Shown here: piece after piece, positions 1 to 8,929 of the stretch
Position numbering within the stretch: position 1 is the first letter of the stretch
Layout of the letters: each line of letters begins with the position of its first letter
DNA from: Chthoniobacteraceae bacterium
Lineage (GTDB): Bacteria; Verrucomicrobiota; Verrucomicrobiia; Chthoniobacterales; Chthoniobacteraceae
DNA: 64,000 bases
Assembly: GCA_028293625.1 (NCBI GenBank)
Contig: JAQGOL010000025.1
Span: 62,001-126,000 of the forward strand
Direction of reading: 5' to 3'
Made by a program: the position numbers and the translations under genes
Notes under the pieces: model-generated
What the model saw: only the letters and a program-made list of their open reading frames with translations
The model's database searches: none
Told to the model about the DNA's origin: nothing

Positions 1-28
1 AGGCGCACCGGGTTAGGGTGCGCCTTTT
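1..28 (+). terminator. Hairpin terminator next to the ahcY stop
   Basis: A perfect 9-bp stem (AGGCGCACC / GGTGCGCCT) with a 7-nt loop is followed by TTT on the + strand. It lies 16 bp beyond the ahcY stop codon. As drawn, the T-tract serves a + strand transcript entering from the left. The minus-strand T-tract that would serve ahcY would lie outside the window, so use by ahcY is likely but not visible. Confidence 0.6.
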
Positions 29-43
29 CTGAACTAATTCAGC

Positions 44-1477
44 TTAGTAGCGGTAATGGTCGGCCTTGTACGGGCCTTCAAGGGGCACTCCGATGTAGTC
101 GGCCTGGCGCTGGGTAAGCTTGGTGAGCTTGACGCCGATCTTATCAAGGTGCAACCGGGCGACTTCTTCATCCAGCTTCTTGGGCAGAACGTAGACGCCG
201 ACCTTGAGGGTCTCGCGGTTGCGCCAGAGATCAAGCTGAGCCAGGGTCTGGTTGGCGAAGCTGTTGCTCATGACAAACGAGGGATGCCCGGTCGCGCAAC
301 CAAGGTTAACCAGACGGCCTTCCGCCAGCAGGAAGATTTCGTGACCGTCAGGGAAGCTATACTTATCAACCTGCGGCTTGATGTTCGTGTGCTTGATGCC
401 GGGGTAGTTCACCAGTTTCTCGACCTGGATCTCATTATCGAAGTGGCCGATATTGGCAACCACGGCCTGGTTCTTCATCTTGGCGATATGCTCGATGGTG
501 ATGACATCGACGTTGCCGGTCGTGGTGATATAGATGTCGCCGCGGCCGAGAGTATCCTCGATCGTAGTAACTTCATAACCTTCCATGGCGGCTTGCAGCG
601 CGTTGATCGGATCAATTTCCGTCACGATCACCCGGGCGCCCTGGCCACGGAGCGATTGTGCACAGCCCTTGCCGACATCGCCGTAACCAATCACAACGGC
701 AACCTTGCCGGAGATCATGACATCAAGCGCCCGATTGAGCCCGTCCACAAGCGAGTGGCGGCATCCGTAGAGGTTGTCGAACTTCGACTTGGTGACCGAA
801 TCGTTCACATTGAAAGCCGGCACAAGCAGCTTGCCAGCTTCATGCAGTTTATAAAGGCGATGGACACCGGTGGTGGTCTCTTCGGAAACGCCGCGCCAGC
901 CCTTCACGATTTCGTGGAAGATGGAAGGCTTCTCGGCATGCACCTTCTTAAGGAGGTTCTTGATTACCTGCTCTTCGTGGGTTTCGCTTGCCGAATTAAC
1001 CCAGTCCGAACCGTCCTCAAGTTCATACCCTTTGTGGAGGAAAAGGGTCACATCGCCACCGTCATCGACAACCAGCTCCGGGCCTTTGCCATCGGCGCCG
1101 ACGATCGCCTGCCAGGTGCAATCCCAGTATTCCTCGAGCGATTCGCCTTTCCATGCAAAGACCGGCACGCCGGCCGCGGCAATGGCAGCAGCGGCATGAT
1201 CCTGGGTTGAGAAGATGTTGCAGCTTGCCCAGCGCACAACGGCGCCGAGATCGACCAGCGTCTCGATAAGGACCGCTGTCTGGATCGTCATGTGCAGCGA
1301 TCCGGTGATGCGGACGCCATCCAGCGGCTTGTCCACCGCATACTTGGCGCGGATGGACATGAGGCCGGGCATTTCCTGCTCGGCAATGTTGATTTCTTTG
1401 CGACCCCAGTCAGCCAGGGTAATGTCGGCAACCTTGTAGTCCAGTGAGGAAGGTGCAGCGGTTGTAGTGGTGCTCAT
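44..1477 (-). CDS. ahcY: Adenosylhomocysteinase (SAH hydrolase)
   Basis: This 477-aa enzyme hydrolyses S-adenosylhomocysteine to adenosine and homocysteine, relieving product inhibition of methyltransferases. The sequence shows the conserved N-terminal [17 protein letters not shown] stretch, the NAD-binding segment [21 protein letters not shown], the [10 protein letters not shown] motif and the family's C-terminal KADHYRY. Length fits the bacterial family. It lies 18 bp downstream of metK on the same strand, so the two form a SAM-recycling operon. The start is the first ATG of the ORF. Regulation is probably through the palindrome upstream of metK. Confidence 0.98.
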   Translation of the reverse strand: MSTTTTAAPSSLDYKVADITLADWGRKEINIAEQEMPGLMSIRAKYAVDKPLDGVRITGSLHMTIQTAVLIETLVDLGAVVRWASCNIFSTQDHAAAAIAAAGVPVFAWKGESLEEYWDCTWQAIVGADGKGPELVVDDGGDVTLFLHKGYELEDGSDWVNSASETHEEQVIKNLLKKVHAEKPSIFHEIVKGWRGVSEETTTGVHRLYKLHEAGKLLVPAFNVNDSVTKSKFDNLYGCRHSLVDGLNRALDVMISGKVAVVIGYGDVGKGCAQSLRGQGARVIVTEIDPINALQAAMEGYEVTTIEDTLGRGDIYITTTGNVDVITIEHIAKMKNQAVVANIGHFDNEIQVEKLVNYPGIKHTNIKPQVDKYSFPDGHEIFLLAEGRLVNLGCATGHPSFVMSNSFANQTLAQLDLWRNRETLKVGVYVLPKKLDEEVARLHLDKIGVKLTKLTQRQADYIGVPLEGPYKADHYRY

Positions 1478-1495
1478 AATTAGATGAATGATTGG

Positions 1496-2668
1496 TTAGC
1501 GAGCGGCTGATTTAAGTTCCTCAGCCTTGTCGGTACGCTCCCAGGTGATCTCGGGATCGTTCTTGCCAAAGTGACCGTAGTTGGTGGTCTTGGAATAGAT
1601 CGGACGAAGCAGATCAAGCTGCTTGACGATATCGGCGGGCCTGAAGCTGAAAACCGCTTTGACCGCGCTCTCGATTTTCTCTTCATCGACACTGTTGGTG
1701 CCGAATGTATCGATGTGGATGCTGACAGGCTGCGGATGGCCGATCGCGTAGGCAAACTGCACTTCGCAGCGCTGCGCCAACCCCGCCGCCACCACGTTCT
1801 TCGCCACGTAACGGCCCATGTAAGCGGCGCTCCGGTCGACTTTCGAAGGATCCTTGCCCGAAAAGGCGCCGCCACCGTGACGGCCCATGCCGCCGTAAGT
1901 ATCGACGATGATCTTGCGTCCGGTCAGACCCGTGTCGCCCTGAGGTCCGCCAATGACAAAGCGGCCCGTTGGATTAATTAAAAATTCAGTGTCGTTGCTT
2001 AGCAATTCAGCCGGAATTTCCTTGCGAATCACTTCGCTGATGAGGAAGTCGCGGATCTCGCTATGCTTGACCTCTTCGGAATGCTGCGTGGAGATGACCA
2101 CGTTAGAAATGCCGACGATCTTCTGGCCCTCGTAAATCACCGAGACCTGGCTCTTCGCATCGGGACGCAGCCACTTAACCGCGCCGCTCTTGCGAATGCG
2201 GGTCAGTTCACGCCCCAAACGATGCGCAAACATGATCGGCGCCGGCATCAGTTCAGGGGTCTCCGTGCAGGCGTACCCGAACATCAATCCCTGGTCGCCC
2301 GCACCTTGCTCGGCGGTCGCTTTTCCCTCGGCGCCCGCTTCATCGACACCCTGCGCGATGTCAGGTGACTGCGCGGTGATGATGTTGGTGACGAAGATTT
2401 TGTCCGCGTGGAAAACGTCGTCGTCGTTGACATACCCGATCTCGCGCACCGCATCACGGACGATTTGCACGTAATCAAGCTTGGCGGTCGTGGTGATTTC
2501 ACCGCCAACGATGACGATGTTGCTCTTGGCGTAGGTCTCGCAGGCTACCCGGCTTTGGGGGTTCTGGGAAAGACAGGCGTCAAGCACGGCATCGGAAATG
2601 GTATCGCAGACTTTGTCTGGATGGCCTTCACCGACGGATTCGGACGAGAAGATATAACGACGAGACAT
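1496..2668 (-). CDS. metK: S-adenosylmethionine synthetase
   Basis: This 390-aa methionine adenosyltransferase makes SAM from methionine and ATP in the cytoplasm. The N-terminus has the typical [16 protein letters not shown] signature. [12 protein letters not shown] and [27 protein letters not shown], both substrate/metal-site hallmarks, are intact. It is the first gene of the metK-ahcY operon and diverges from an ArsR-methyltransferase regulator across a 93-bp gap. No SAM riboswitch-like structure is visible in that gap, so a protein repressor is the more likely control. Confidence 0.98.
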   Translation of the reverse strand: MSRRYIFSSESVGEGHPDKVCDTISDAVLDACLSQNPQSRVACETYAKSNIVIVGGEITTTAKLDYVQIVRDAVREIGYVNDDDVFHADKIFVTNIITAQSPDIAQGVDEAGAEGKATAEQGAGDQGLMFGYACTETPELMPAPIMFAHRLGRELTRIRKSGAVKWLRPDAKSQVSVIYEGQKIVGISNVVISTQHSEEVKHSEIRDFLISEVIRKEIPAELLSNDTEFLINPTGRFVIGGPQGDTGLTGRKIIVDTYGGMGRHGGGAFSGKDPSKVDRSAAYMGRYVAKNVVAAGLAQRCEVQFAYAIGHPQPVSIHIDTFGTNSVDEEKIESAVKAVFSFRPADIVKQLDLLRPIYSKTTNYGHFGKNDPEITWERTDKAEELKSAAR

Positions 2669-2711
2669 TTTGGATCAGGGATATTGAGAAGGGCTTCGGG
2701 GAATTGGAGAA

Positions 2712-2723
2712 TCAATGCATTGA
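2712..2723. promoter_or_regulatory. Perfect palindrome, candidate ArsR/SahR-type operator
   Basis: TCAATGCATTGA is a perfect 12-bp palindrome in the 93-bp gap between divergent metK and the ArsR-fusion gene. A second inverted repeat (TGATG-N8-CATCA, 2731-2748) lies beside it. ArsR-family dimers bind short dyads, and SahR-type regulators of SAM-cycle genes sit in such contexts. Binding is inferred. Confidence 0.5.
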
Positions 2724-2761
2724 CCAATCATGATGCGGTGATACATCAACTCACGATTCCC

Positions 2762-3697
2762 ATGGCGTCAATCGTAAAATCCCTCCGACTTCTCGCCGAT
2801 GAAACCCGGCTTCGGCTTTTGATGGTTCTTCAAAAAGAAGAACTCTCCGTCCTTGAGCTGCAGGAAATCCTCGGCATGGGGCAGTCGCGCATTTCAAGTC
2901 ACCTGGGGCAATTGCGCCGCGCGGGGCTCATTCAGGATCGGCGGGCGGGGAAAAACATCTATTATGCGCTCTCTGACGACCCTGTGCATAAGGATCTTGC
3001 GCCGTTGATTGAAGCGAGCGCGCGGGAAATTCCCGAGGCGGAGCGTGATGGGAAGGCGTTGCGGCTTTTGCTTAAAAACCGGCAGGACAAAGCACGCGAG
3101 TATTTCAATCAGCTTGCGGGAAAATTTGGCCGAACCTATTGCCCGGGGCGGACCTGGGAAGGGCTTGCGCACATGCTTTTGTTTCTGGTGCCCGATCTGA
3201 CGATTGCCGATCTGGGCGCCGGGGAAGGAACACTGGCGCAATTACTGGCCAAACGCGCCCGGCAGGTGATCGCCATCGACAGCTCGGAAAAGATGGTTGA
3301 GTTCGGTGGCGAACTTGCCACCAAACACGGTTTTAAGAATCTTGAATACCGGCTGGGCGATATTGAAAAACCGCCCATTGAAGAGAAATCCGTTGACCTG
3401 GCGATTCTCAGCCAGGCACTCCATCATGCCGCCAGCCCGGCTCGCGCGGTGGCGGCAGCTTATAAAATTCTCAAGCCGGGCGGCAGACTTGCGATTCTCG
3501 ACCTGCTCCAGCATCAGTTTGAAAAAGCGCGCGAGCTCTATGCCGATACGTGGCTTGGCTTTACGGAAGCCGATTTGCACCACTTTCTGGAAGACGCCGG
3601 GTTCGAAAAGATCGAAGTCACGGTCGTGGCGCGGGACGAGCAGAATCCGCAGTTCCACACTCTGCTTGCATCGGGTGTGAAACCAGCGGCCGAATAG
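2762..3697 (+). CDS. ArsR-family regulator fused to SAM-dependent methyltransferase
   Basis: The protein has 311 aa. Residues 1-90 form an ArsR-type winged helix (SLRLLADETRLRLLMVLQKEELSVLELQEILGMGQSRISSHLGQLRRAGLI), with no obvious metal-binding CxC motif. After a linker, residues ~120-300 form a class I methyltransferase with motif I (IADLGAGEGTLAQLLAK), IDSSEKMVEF and a PGGRLAILD post-motif. It diverges from metK-ahcY, which matches the known context of SahR-like regulators that sense SAH/SAM. I infer that the methyltransferase domain binds SAM or SAH as effector. The ATG at 2762 gives the natural ArsR start; the longer ORF would run through metK antisense. An in-frame GTG at 2738 is an alternative. 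Confidence 0.88.
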   Translation: MASIVKSLRLLADETRLRLLMVLQKEELSVLELQEILGMGQSRISSHLGQLRRAGLIQDRRAGKNIYYALSDDPVHKDLAPLIEASAREIPEAERDGKALRLLLKNRQDKAREYFNQLAGKFGRTYCPGRTWEGLAHMLLFLVPDLTIADLGAGEGTLAQLLAKRARQVIAIDSSEKMVEFGGELATKHGFKNLEYRLGDIEKPPIEEKSVDLAILSQALHHAASPARAVAAAYKILKPGGRLAILDLLQHQFEKARELYADTWLGFTEADLHHFLEDAGFEKIEVTVVARDEQNPQFHTLLASGVKPAAE

Positions 3698-4045
3698 TTA
3701 CAGATCGAAAAACGCCGTGATGAGGCTCCTTGGCTTGTTATCGACCATGAAAGAAACCACATCGCCGCTGACGCCCTTCCTTTCGAGCCGACGGACATCG
3801 GCACGGGTTAGCGAATAGTAACTTTTAGTTATATAGATGTAATAGATAATTGAGCTATTCGGTAATCCACGCCGCGAAAGCTCAATCACATCGGCTTCCG
3901 AAAGCGGCTTCTGACTTATGACTTTATGGTAAAGCTCGGGGGAAACGCGCCGTTGAAGCAGCGTGACGCGCTCGGAATTGGGCACCGTGGCGCAGGCGCT
4001 TAGAAACAAGGCGGCGGCAAGAGAGAGGGTGGAAACAGTTTTCAT
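3698..4045 (-). CDS. Small putative lipoprotein
   Basis: A 115-aa protein that begins MKTVSTLSLAAALFLSACATVPN. This is a signal peptide ending in a lipobox (LSAC), so Cys17 should be lipidated and the protein anchored to a membrane. The rest (SPELYHKVISQKPLSEADVIELSRRGLPNSSIIYYI) resembles short helical modules that occur in verrucomicrobial outer-envelope proteins; no function is recognised. The ORF track extends 38 codons upstream, but the signal peptide decides for the ATG at 4045. The stop codon abuts the stop of the convergent ArsR fusion gene. It lies 13 bp downstream of the aldo/keto reductase, probably in the same transcript. Confidence 0.75.
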   Translation of the reverse strand: MKTVSTLSLAAALFLSACATVPNSERVTLLQRRVSPELYHKVISQKPLSEADVIELSRRGLPNSSIIYYIYITKSYYSLTRADVRRLERKGVSGDVVSFMVDNKPRSLITAFFDL

Positions 4046-4058
4046 GGAAAGAGCCGTC

Positions 4059-5144
4059 TTAGCCGAGCCAATCGGGATGAGCGACTGTGCTGTCGAAATG
4101 AACGCTCGTTTTATAAAGCTCGAACATGCCTTCCATCGCCACCGGAGAGGTCTTGGCAAGGATGGCCGCCACTTCGGGCTCGCTCAGCGGTTTAAACGTC
4201 CGTGCCGCTTCAAGCGCTTGTGTCAGGATTTTCATCGAATCGCATCCGGTGATCACCACGCTGACAGGCAGATTCATGGCGTAATGGAGGCACTCGATGG
4301 GAGTGACCACCTTGCTATCGAGAATGAACTTGTCGCCCATCGATTTCATGCCGAGCACGCCGATGTTTTGTTTTACCAAAACGGGCAGCACCTTCTGGCC
4401 GAAACTCGCAAAGTGGGCATCCATGACGTTGAGCGGCATCTGCACGGTATCAAACGTGAAACCATGAGCCGCCGCCGTCTCGAGCATTTTAAGATGAATA
4501 TCGGGGCTTTTATGACCGGTGAACCCGATGTAACGCACCTTGCCGGCTTTTTTGGCGGCAATCATCGCTTCCATGGCGCCGCCCGGGGCGAAAATGCGCT
4601 CGGCATCTTCCATGCGGATAATTTCATGGAACTGCAAAAGATCGACGCGATCGGTTTGAAGGCGGGTTAACGATTCGTTGAGCTGCTGATCGAAGCTTTC
4701 CCTGGTGCGTCCATCGATCTTGGTCATCAGGAAGACCTTGTCGCGGTAGCCGTCCTTCAACGCTTTTCCCATCCGCATTTCACTGGCCCCGCCGTTGTAA
4801 TCCCAGCTGTTGTCCATGAAATTAATCCCGCCATCGATCGCCGCGCGGATGATCTCAATGCTCTCCTTGGGATCTTTTTGCTGACCGATATGCGCGCCGC
4901 CCAGCCCAACCATCGAGACGTTTTCCCCGGTTTTGCCCAGTTTCCGGTATGGGACGCCGGCCCGCGTTTCCACCGCCCATGCACCGGGGTTGACACTGAA
5001 ACCGACTCCGGTGGCGATCGCAATTTTCACAAAATCCCGCCTGCGCACGCCCCCGGGAGCGGATTGGAGGGAGGGTGGAAAAAGAGAGGGGTCGGTTTTC
5101 ATAAGGCGCTGGAGCGTGCTGATTGCCTTAAGGGCATCGGGCAT
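4059..5144 (-). CDS. Tat-exported aldo/keto reductase
   Basis: This 361-aa protein has a Tat-type signal (RRRDFVKIAIATGVGFS) and then an AKR barrel. The likely catalytic tetrad is visible: Asp and Tyr in MDNSWDYNG, Lys in FLMTKIDG and His in LLQFHEI. NADPH-linked reduction of a carbonyl is therefore plausible; the substrate is unknown. An exported AKR is less common than the cytoplasmic type but recurs in this phylum. An internal ATG at 5102 (MKTDPS) is an alternative start and keeps the Tat motif. It is followed closely by the lipoprotein gene. Confidence 0.85.
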   Translation of the reverse strand: MPDALKAISTLQRLMKTDPSLFPPSLQSAPGGVRRRDFVKIAIATGVGFSVNPGAWAVETRAGVPYRKLGKTGENVSMVGLGGAHIGQQKDPKESIEIIRAAIDGGINFMDNSWDYNGGASEMRMGKALKDGYRDKVFLMTKIDGRTRESFDQQLNESLTRLQTDRVDLLQFHEIIRMEDAERIFAPGGAMEAMIAAKKAGKVRYIGFTGHKSPDIHLKMLETAAAHGFTFDTVQMPLNVMDAHFASFGQKVLPVLVKQNIGVLGMKSMGDKFILDSKVVTPIECLHYAMNLPVSVVITGCDSMKILTQALEAARTFKPLSEPEVAAILAKTSPVAMEGMFELYKTSVHFDSTVAHPDWLG

Positions 5145-5195
5145 CGACCCCCATTTGCGCGCAGTGTTTGTTTCACCGCTAAGAACGCCCTCTTT

Positions 5196-6431
5196 TTATT
5201 TTGCCGCCCGATGAGCTGTTTCCAGGTCCGGAAGAAACACGGTAAGCAAACCGATCAACGGCAAGTAGGCGCAAAAATGGAACACGGCAATGATTCCAAT
5301 ATGATCGGCCACTTTGCCGAGCACCGCCGAACCGATCCCCGCGATTCCAAATGCCAGGCCAAAGAAAAGCCCGGCAACCAGTCCCACTTTTCCCGGCATC
5401 AGCTCCTGGGCATAGACAAGGATCGCTGAAAAGGCTGAGGCAAGGATGAGCCCGATAAAGACAGAGAGCACCGCGGTTGTTGCCAGGTTTGCATGCGGCA
5501 GCCAGAGCGAAAATGGCGCGACCCCAAGAATTGAAACCCAGATCACGCGTTTGCGTCCGATCCGATCGCCGACGGGGCCACCGATGATGGTGCCGGCGGC
5601 GACGGCGAACAGGAAAATGAAGAGATAAAGCTGCGAGCTTTGCACCGACACTTTGAAATGCTCCATCAGGTAAAAAGTGTAATAACTCGTGATACTTACC
5701 AAATAAACGTATTTAGAAAATGTGAGGGCAACCAGGACCAGCAGCGACAAGGTCACCGTGCGGCGCGGCAGGGCGGCAGCCTGCGCCGAGGCGCTTTTGA
5801 TTCCACGCCGTTGAATACGATCGAGGTTTTTTAATTGCCAGGAGCCGACATGCCAGAGGACGAACATCCCGAGGCATGCGGCGAGCGAAAACCAGGCAAC
5901 GTGGCCTTGTCCTCGAGGCACAATGATCAGCGCCGCCAGGAGCGGGCCAAGTGAGCTTCCCGCATTGCCGCCGACTTGGAAAAGCGATTGCGCCAGACCG
6001 CGCTGCCTGCCCGCCGCCATGTGGGCAATCCGGGAGGCTTCCGGATGAAAAATCGCCGACCCCATTCCGACCAACGCGGCGGAGATGATCATCATCGGGA
6101 AACTATGCGCTTCCGAGAGCAGGAGCAGTCCGATCAGCGTCAGTCCCATTCCCGCGGAGAGCGAATACGGCATCGGCCGCCGATCGGTGAGGAGCCCAAC
6201 GAGCGGCTGGAGCAGCGATGCGGTGCATTGGAAAGTAAACGTGATGAGTCCGAGCTGGGTAAAGTTGAGCCCAAGCGACGATTTGATGAGCGGATAGAGG
6301 GATGGAATCAGCGCCTGGATGGTGTCGTTGAGCAGGTGCGAAAAGCTGATCGCAAAAAGGACGGCATAAACAGTCTGCCCGCTTTTGCTCACTGGTGGAC
6401 CGGCAACTTCATCGGCACTGATAGATTCCAT
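5196..6431 (-). CDS. MFS exporter, fosmidomycin-resistance (Fsr)-like
   Basis: A 411-aa integral inner-membrane protein with about 12 hydrophobic segments. The first repeat has LLNDTIQALIPSLYPLIKSSLGLNFTQLGLITFTFQ followed by a loop-2 motif (GLLTDRR). The second half has GGPVGDRIGRKR. Both motifs, and the order of helices, resemble the Fsr-type exporters that use the proton gradient to expel small drugs or sugars. The real substrate cannot be read from the sequence. The gene is the first of a minus-strand run that continues into the aldo/keto reductase. Confidence 0.85.
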   Translation of the reverse strand: MESISADEVAGPPVSKSGQTVYAVLFAISFSHLLNDTIQALIPSLYPLIKSSLGLNFTQLGLITFTFQCTASLLQPLVGLLTDRRPMPYSLSAGMGLTLIGLLLLSEAHSFPMMIISAALVGMGSAIFHPEASRIAHMAAGRQRGLAQSLFQVGGNAGSSLGPLLAALIIVPRGQGHVAWFSLAACLGMFVLWHVGSWQLKNLDRIQRRGIKSASAQAAALPRRTVTLSLLVLVALTFSKYVYLVSITSYYTFYLMEHFKVSVQSSQLYLFIFLFAVAAGTIIGGPVGDRIGRKRVIWVSILGVAPFSLWLPHANLATTAVLSVFIGLILASAFSAILVYAQELMPGKVGLVAGLFFGLAFGIAGIGSAVLGKVADHIGIIAVFHFCAYLPLIGLLTVFLPDLETAHRAAK

Positions 6432-6579
6432 AGGGGCGCTACTTTGAATCCGGTATGCGCACTGCTCAAGGAACGGAAAGCGTTTTTTTGCAGCTCACAA
6501 GCAGCTTCCCACGAAGGCGAAAGAGAGATCTCCCGCTCTTCAGCCCACCATTGGGCGCCAGTAAAGCGCCGCTCTCCTG

Positions 6580-7491
6580 TTAACTTTGGGAAACCACGTC
6601 TTTGCGCGGAATGACGATCGGTGCGCCGCCATTGCTCAATGGATCGCCGTTTCGCGAGATGCAACCCTGGAGCCGTTCCAAGCGCATCAGGACGTCGCAC
6701 GTCAGGCGGTCGACTTTTTCATGCAGATGCCCGATTTCGAGCTCAGCCTTGAGGTTGACGTCATACTCAATGTCAGCATGCACCCGGTCCTTGGCGGCCT
6801 GCCGGTTTTGGCTTAACAAGACAAACACCGAGAGAAAAATCGCTTCCAACGAAACCGAGAGTGTCAGGAACCCAAATGGATACGGGTCAAATTGGGGGAG
6901 CCCGGGAATGGGGATCCAATTCAGACCAAGCCAGAGGCCAAAGAAGACAACGTGGATCATCAAAAAAGTGATGCTGCCCGCGAACTCCGCGATCCAATCG
7001 GCGCTCTTCTGGACCAAAGTGCGTTTGTCGCTGATCTCCTCGTTGACGTTGCGCGTGGCGGTATGCCGAAGCTGCTCGACGGTAAACCGGTGGCGGCGTC
7101 CCATGGCAGCGAGCAGATCCATCGCCGCTTCGGGATGCAGATGCAGGAATTTCTCCAGGTCCGCGCGACCGAGCCGAAGCGCCTCGGTCTCTTTGATTGC
7201 GACAACCGAGGCACTCCGGGTGCCGTTATCAAGCAGGGAAAGCTCGCCGAAAAAGTTGCCGCGGCTGGCAAGCTCCAAAACGATGCGCTCGCCGGTATCG
7301 TTTTTAAAAAAGACTTCCACCTCGCCTGAGCTGATCACATAGATGGCGTCTCCCGGATCGCCATAATTAAAAATTGTCTCGTCCTTGGCGAACTGCACCA
7401 CGTCGAGTTGCGAGGCAAGTTCCTCTCTCTCATGCTCATCCAGAAATTGGAAGAGCGGCACGGCTTTAAGCAGATCGGCTTCTGGACGCAT
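6580..7491 (-). CDS. Cyclic-nucleotide-binding domain + DUF1003 membrane protein
   Basis: The protein has 303 aa from the ATG at 7491 (MRPEADLLKAVPLF). Residues 1-140 form a cNMP/CRP-like beta barrel with the phosphate-binding-cassette-like segment GNFFGELSLLDNGTRSASVVA. Residues ~165-270 form DUF1003: two membrane helices around IHVVFFGLWLGLNWIPIPGLPQFDPYPFGFLTLSVSLEAIFLSVFVLLSQNRQ, then a helical tail. This looks like a membrane sensor that responds to a cyclic nucleotide or similar ligand; there is no HTH. Its molecular output is unknown. It is flanked by a flavoprotein and an MFS gene on the same strand. Confidence 0.85.
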   Translation of the reverse strand: MRPEADLLKAVPLFQFLDEHEREELASQLDVVQFAKDETIFNYGDPGDAIYVISSGEVEVFFKNDTGERIVLELASRGNFFGELSLLDNGTRSASVVAIKETEALRLGRADLEKFLHLHPEAAMDLLAAMGRRHRFTVEQLRHTATRNVNEEISDKRTLVQKSADWIAEFAGSITFLMIHVVFFGLWLGLNWIPIPGLPQFDPYPFGFLTLSVSLEAIFLSVFVLLSQNRQAAKDRVHADIEYDVNLKAELEIGHLHEKVDRLTCDVLMRLERLQGCISRNGDPLSNGGAPIVIPRKDVVSQS

Positions 7492-7577
7492 AAGCCGGCG
7501 AGATAAGCACAAGGCGGGCACGAAACTCCACCTTCCTCTTGATCTTTAATTAAAAAACAAACGCCCCTTTGCCTCCT

Positions 7578-8780
7578 TTAGTAAGACGGCTGCTTGTTTC
7601 CCAACTCAAGGGCCGCGCGTGCCGCACGGGTTCCCGTGGCAAAGCAGCCTTGAATCAGATAGCCGCCGGTGGGCGCTTCCCAATCGATCATTTCACCGGC
7701 CACAAACAGACCCGGAACCGCCTTGAGCATCAGATTGCCGTCGATTCCGCGCCATCGCACTCCGCCGGCCGATGAAATCGCCTCCGCGATCGGACGCGGC
7801 GCGCTAAGCTGCAGAACGCATGATTTTACTTCCGCCACAAACGATTCCAAAGCCAGGAACGGGCCCCGGCTTTCAAGAATGGCAAACGCCGTGTCGTTCA
7901 ATCTCCAGCGCTGGCGCGCTTCGGCCAGGAAATTGCGCTGAATCGGCCCCATCTTCGCCAGCAATTGCGCCACGGTGAACGATGGCTTGAAATCGATGGA
8001 TATCTCCGGATGCGGCATCGCGCGCAATACCGATCCGAGTTGGTAAATCGCTCCGCCTTCAAGCCCGTATTTGGTAACAAGCAGCTCACCCTTTACCTCC
8101 ATGGCCCCAGCCCGCACGGCGATACTCTTGAGCGGCGCGCCCTCCGCTTTTTCCAGAACCTGCGCCGGCCAGGGGAATTCCCATCCACAATTGGCCGGCT
8201 CCAGGGGCGCCACCGGGATGCCGATTTTTTCAAGCATGGCCGTCCATGCGCCATCCGAGCCGGTTGTGGGCCACGAGCCACCGCCAAGGGCAAGAACCAC
8301 TGCATCGGCATGCTCATTTCGCATTTCGCCTTCGACCTGAAATTCAAGAGTCAGTGGCCGGCCCGGCACAATGCCTGTCAATCGATGATGCATGGCAAAG
8401 CGCACCTTCAGGGCGCGCAAACGCTCCACCCATCGCCGCAAAAGCGGTGCGGCCTTGAGTTCGCGCGGATAAACCCGGCCCGTCGACGCGGCAAAGGTTT
8501 CCACGCCAAGTTCCGCCGCCCAGTTTCTCAATGCCTCCGAGTCAAACTCCGCGATCAGCGAATCCCAAATCTCCGGCGGCTGATCCGGACCGCTGTAACG
8601 GTTAACAAACCGCGCATGCGCTTCGACTTTGGTTAGATTGAGTCCGCCGCGTCCCGCCACCAGGAACTTGCGTCCCACCGAGGGCTTGGCATCAAAGAGG
8701 GTGACCGAGGCGCCTCCTGAGGCGGCGACCTCGGCGGCGCGCAGCCCTGCGGGCCCCCCTCCAATGATTGCAATGTTCAT
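7578..8780 (-). CDS. FAD-dependent oxidoreductase, HI0933/BaiN-like
   Basis: This 400-aa flavoprotein opens with the Rossmann motif IAIIGGGPAGLRAAEVAA and has the HI0933-family signature KPSVGRKFLVAGRGGLNLTK. GLFVAGEMIDWEAPTGGYLIQGCFATG near the C-terminus is the conserved FAD-contacting region. It is closest to the TIGR03862-type subgroup. The substrate is unknown; relatives include a putative thymidine-biosynthesis or steroid-reducing enzyme. It diverges from the ABC transporter pair across a 149-bp gap that contains a perfect inverted repeat. Confidence 0.85.
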   Translation of the reverse strand: MNIAIIGGGPAGLRAAEVAASGGASVTLFDAKPSVGRKFLVAGRGGLNLTKVEAHARFVNRYSGPDQPPEIWDSLIAEFDSEALRNWAAELGVETFAASTGRVYPRELKAAPLLRRWVERLRALKVRFAMHHRLTGIVPGRPLTLEFQVEGEMRNEHADAVVLALGGGSWPTTGSDGAWTAMLEKIGIPVAPLEPANCGWEFPWPAQVLEKAEGAPLKSIAVRAGAMEVKGELLVTKYGLEGGAIYQLGSVLRAMPHPEISIDFKPSFTVAQLLAKMGPIQRNFLAEARQRWRLNDTAFAILESRGPFLALESFVAEVKSCVLQLSAPRPIAEAISSAGGVRWRGIDGNLMLKAVPGLFVAGEMIDWEAPTGGYLIQGCFATGTRAARAALELGNKQPSY

Positions 8781-8794
8781 GCGCGATCGAAACA

Positions 8795-8813
8795 GCGCTT
8801 TGTCTTAAAGCGC
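8795..8813. promoter_or_regulatory. Inverted repeat in divergent promoter region
   Basis: GCGCTTT-GTCTT-AAAGCGC is a perfect 7-bp inverted repeat with a 5-nt loop, just upstream of the flavoprotein start and within the divergent gap to the ABC transporter. It may be an operator or a 5'-UTR hairpin. On the + strand it is followed by a CT-rich stretch, so a weak terminator is also possible. Confidence 0.35.
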
Positions 8814-8929
8814 AACGCCCTTTTCCTCTTTTGGAATGCGCTTGCTCCAGCTTTGAAGAGCATCCAAACCCATCGGGGTCAAAATAACCGATCCGCCCGC
8901 TGTATGAGGTACGCGCCTTCACGACCATC

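Noticed and set aside
56-1210. 384-aa plus-strand ORF opposite ahcY
   Set aside because: It is an antisense shadow of ahcY produced by GC-rich codon bias; no protein-family features.
2669-2761. SAM riboswitch upstream of metK
   Set aside because: The 93-bp gap is too short and no SAM-riboswitch helices are visible; the palindrome favours a protein repressor.
8692-8928. Frames upstream of the flavoprotein, including a peptide reading VILTPMGLDALQSWSKRIPKEEKGVAL
   Set aside because: The peptide looks protein-like but lacks a good start codon and is very short; possible remnant, not supportable as a gene.
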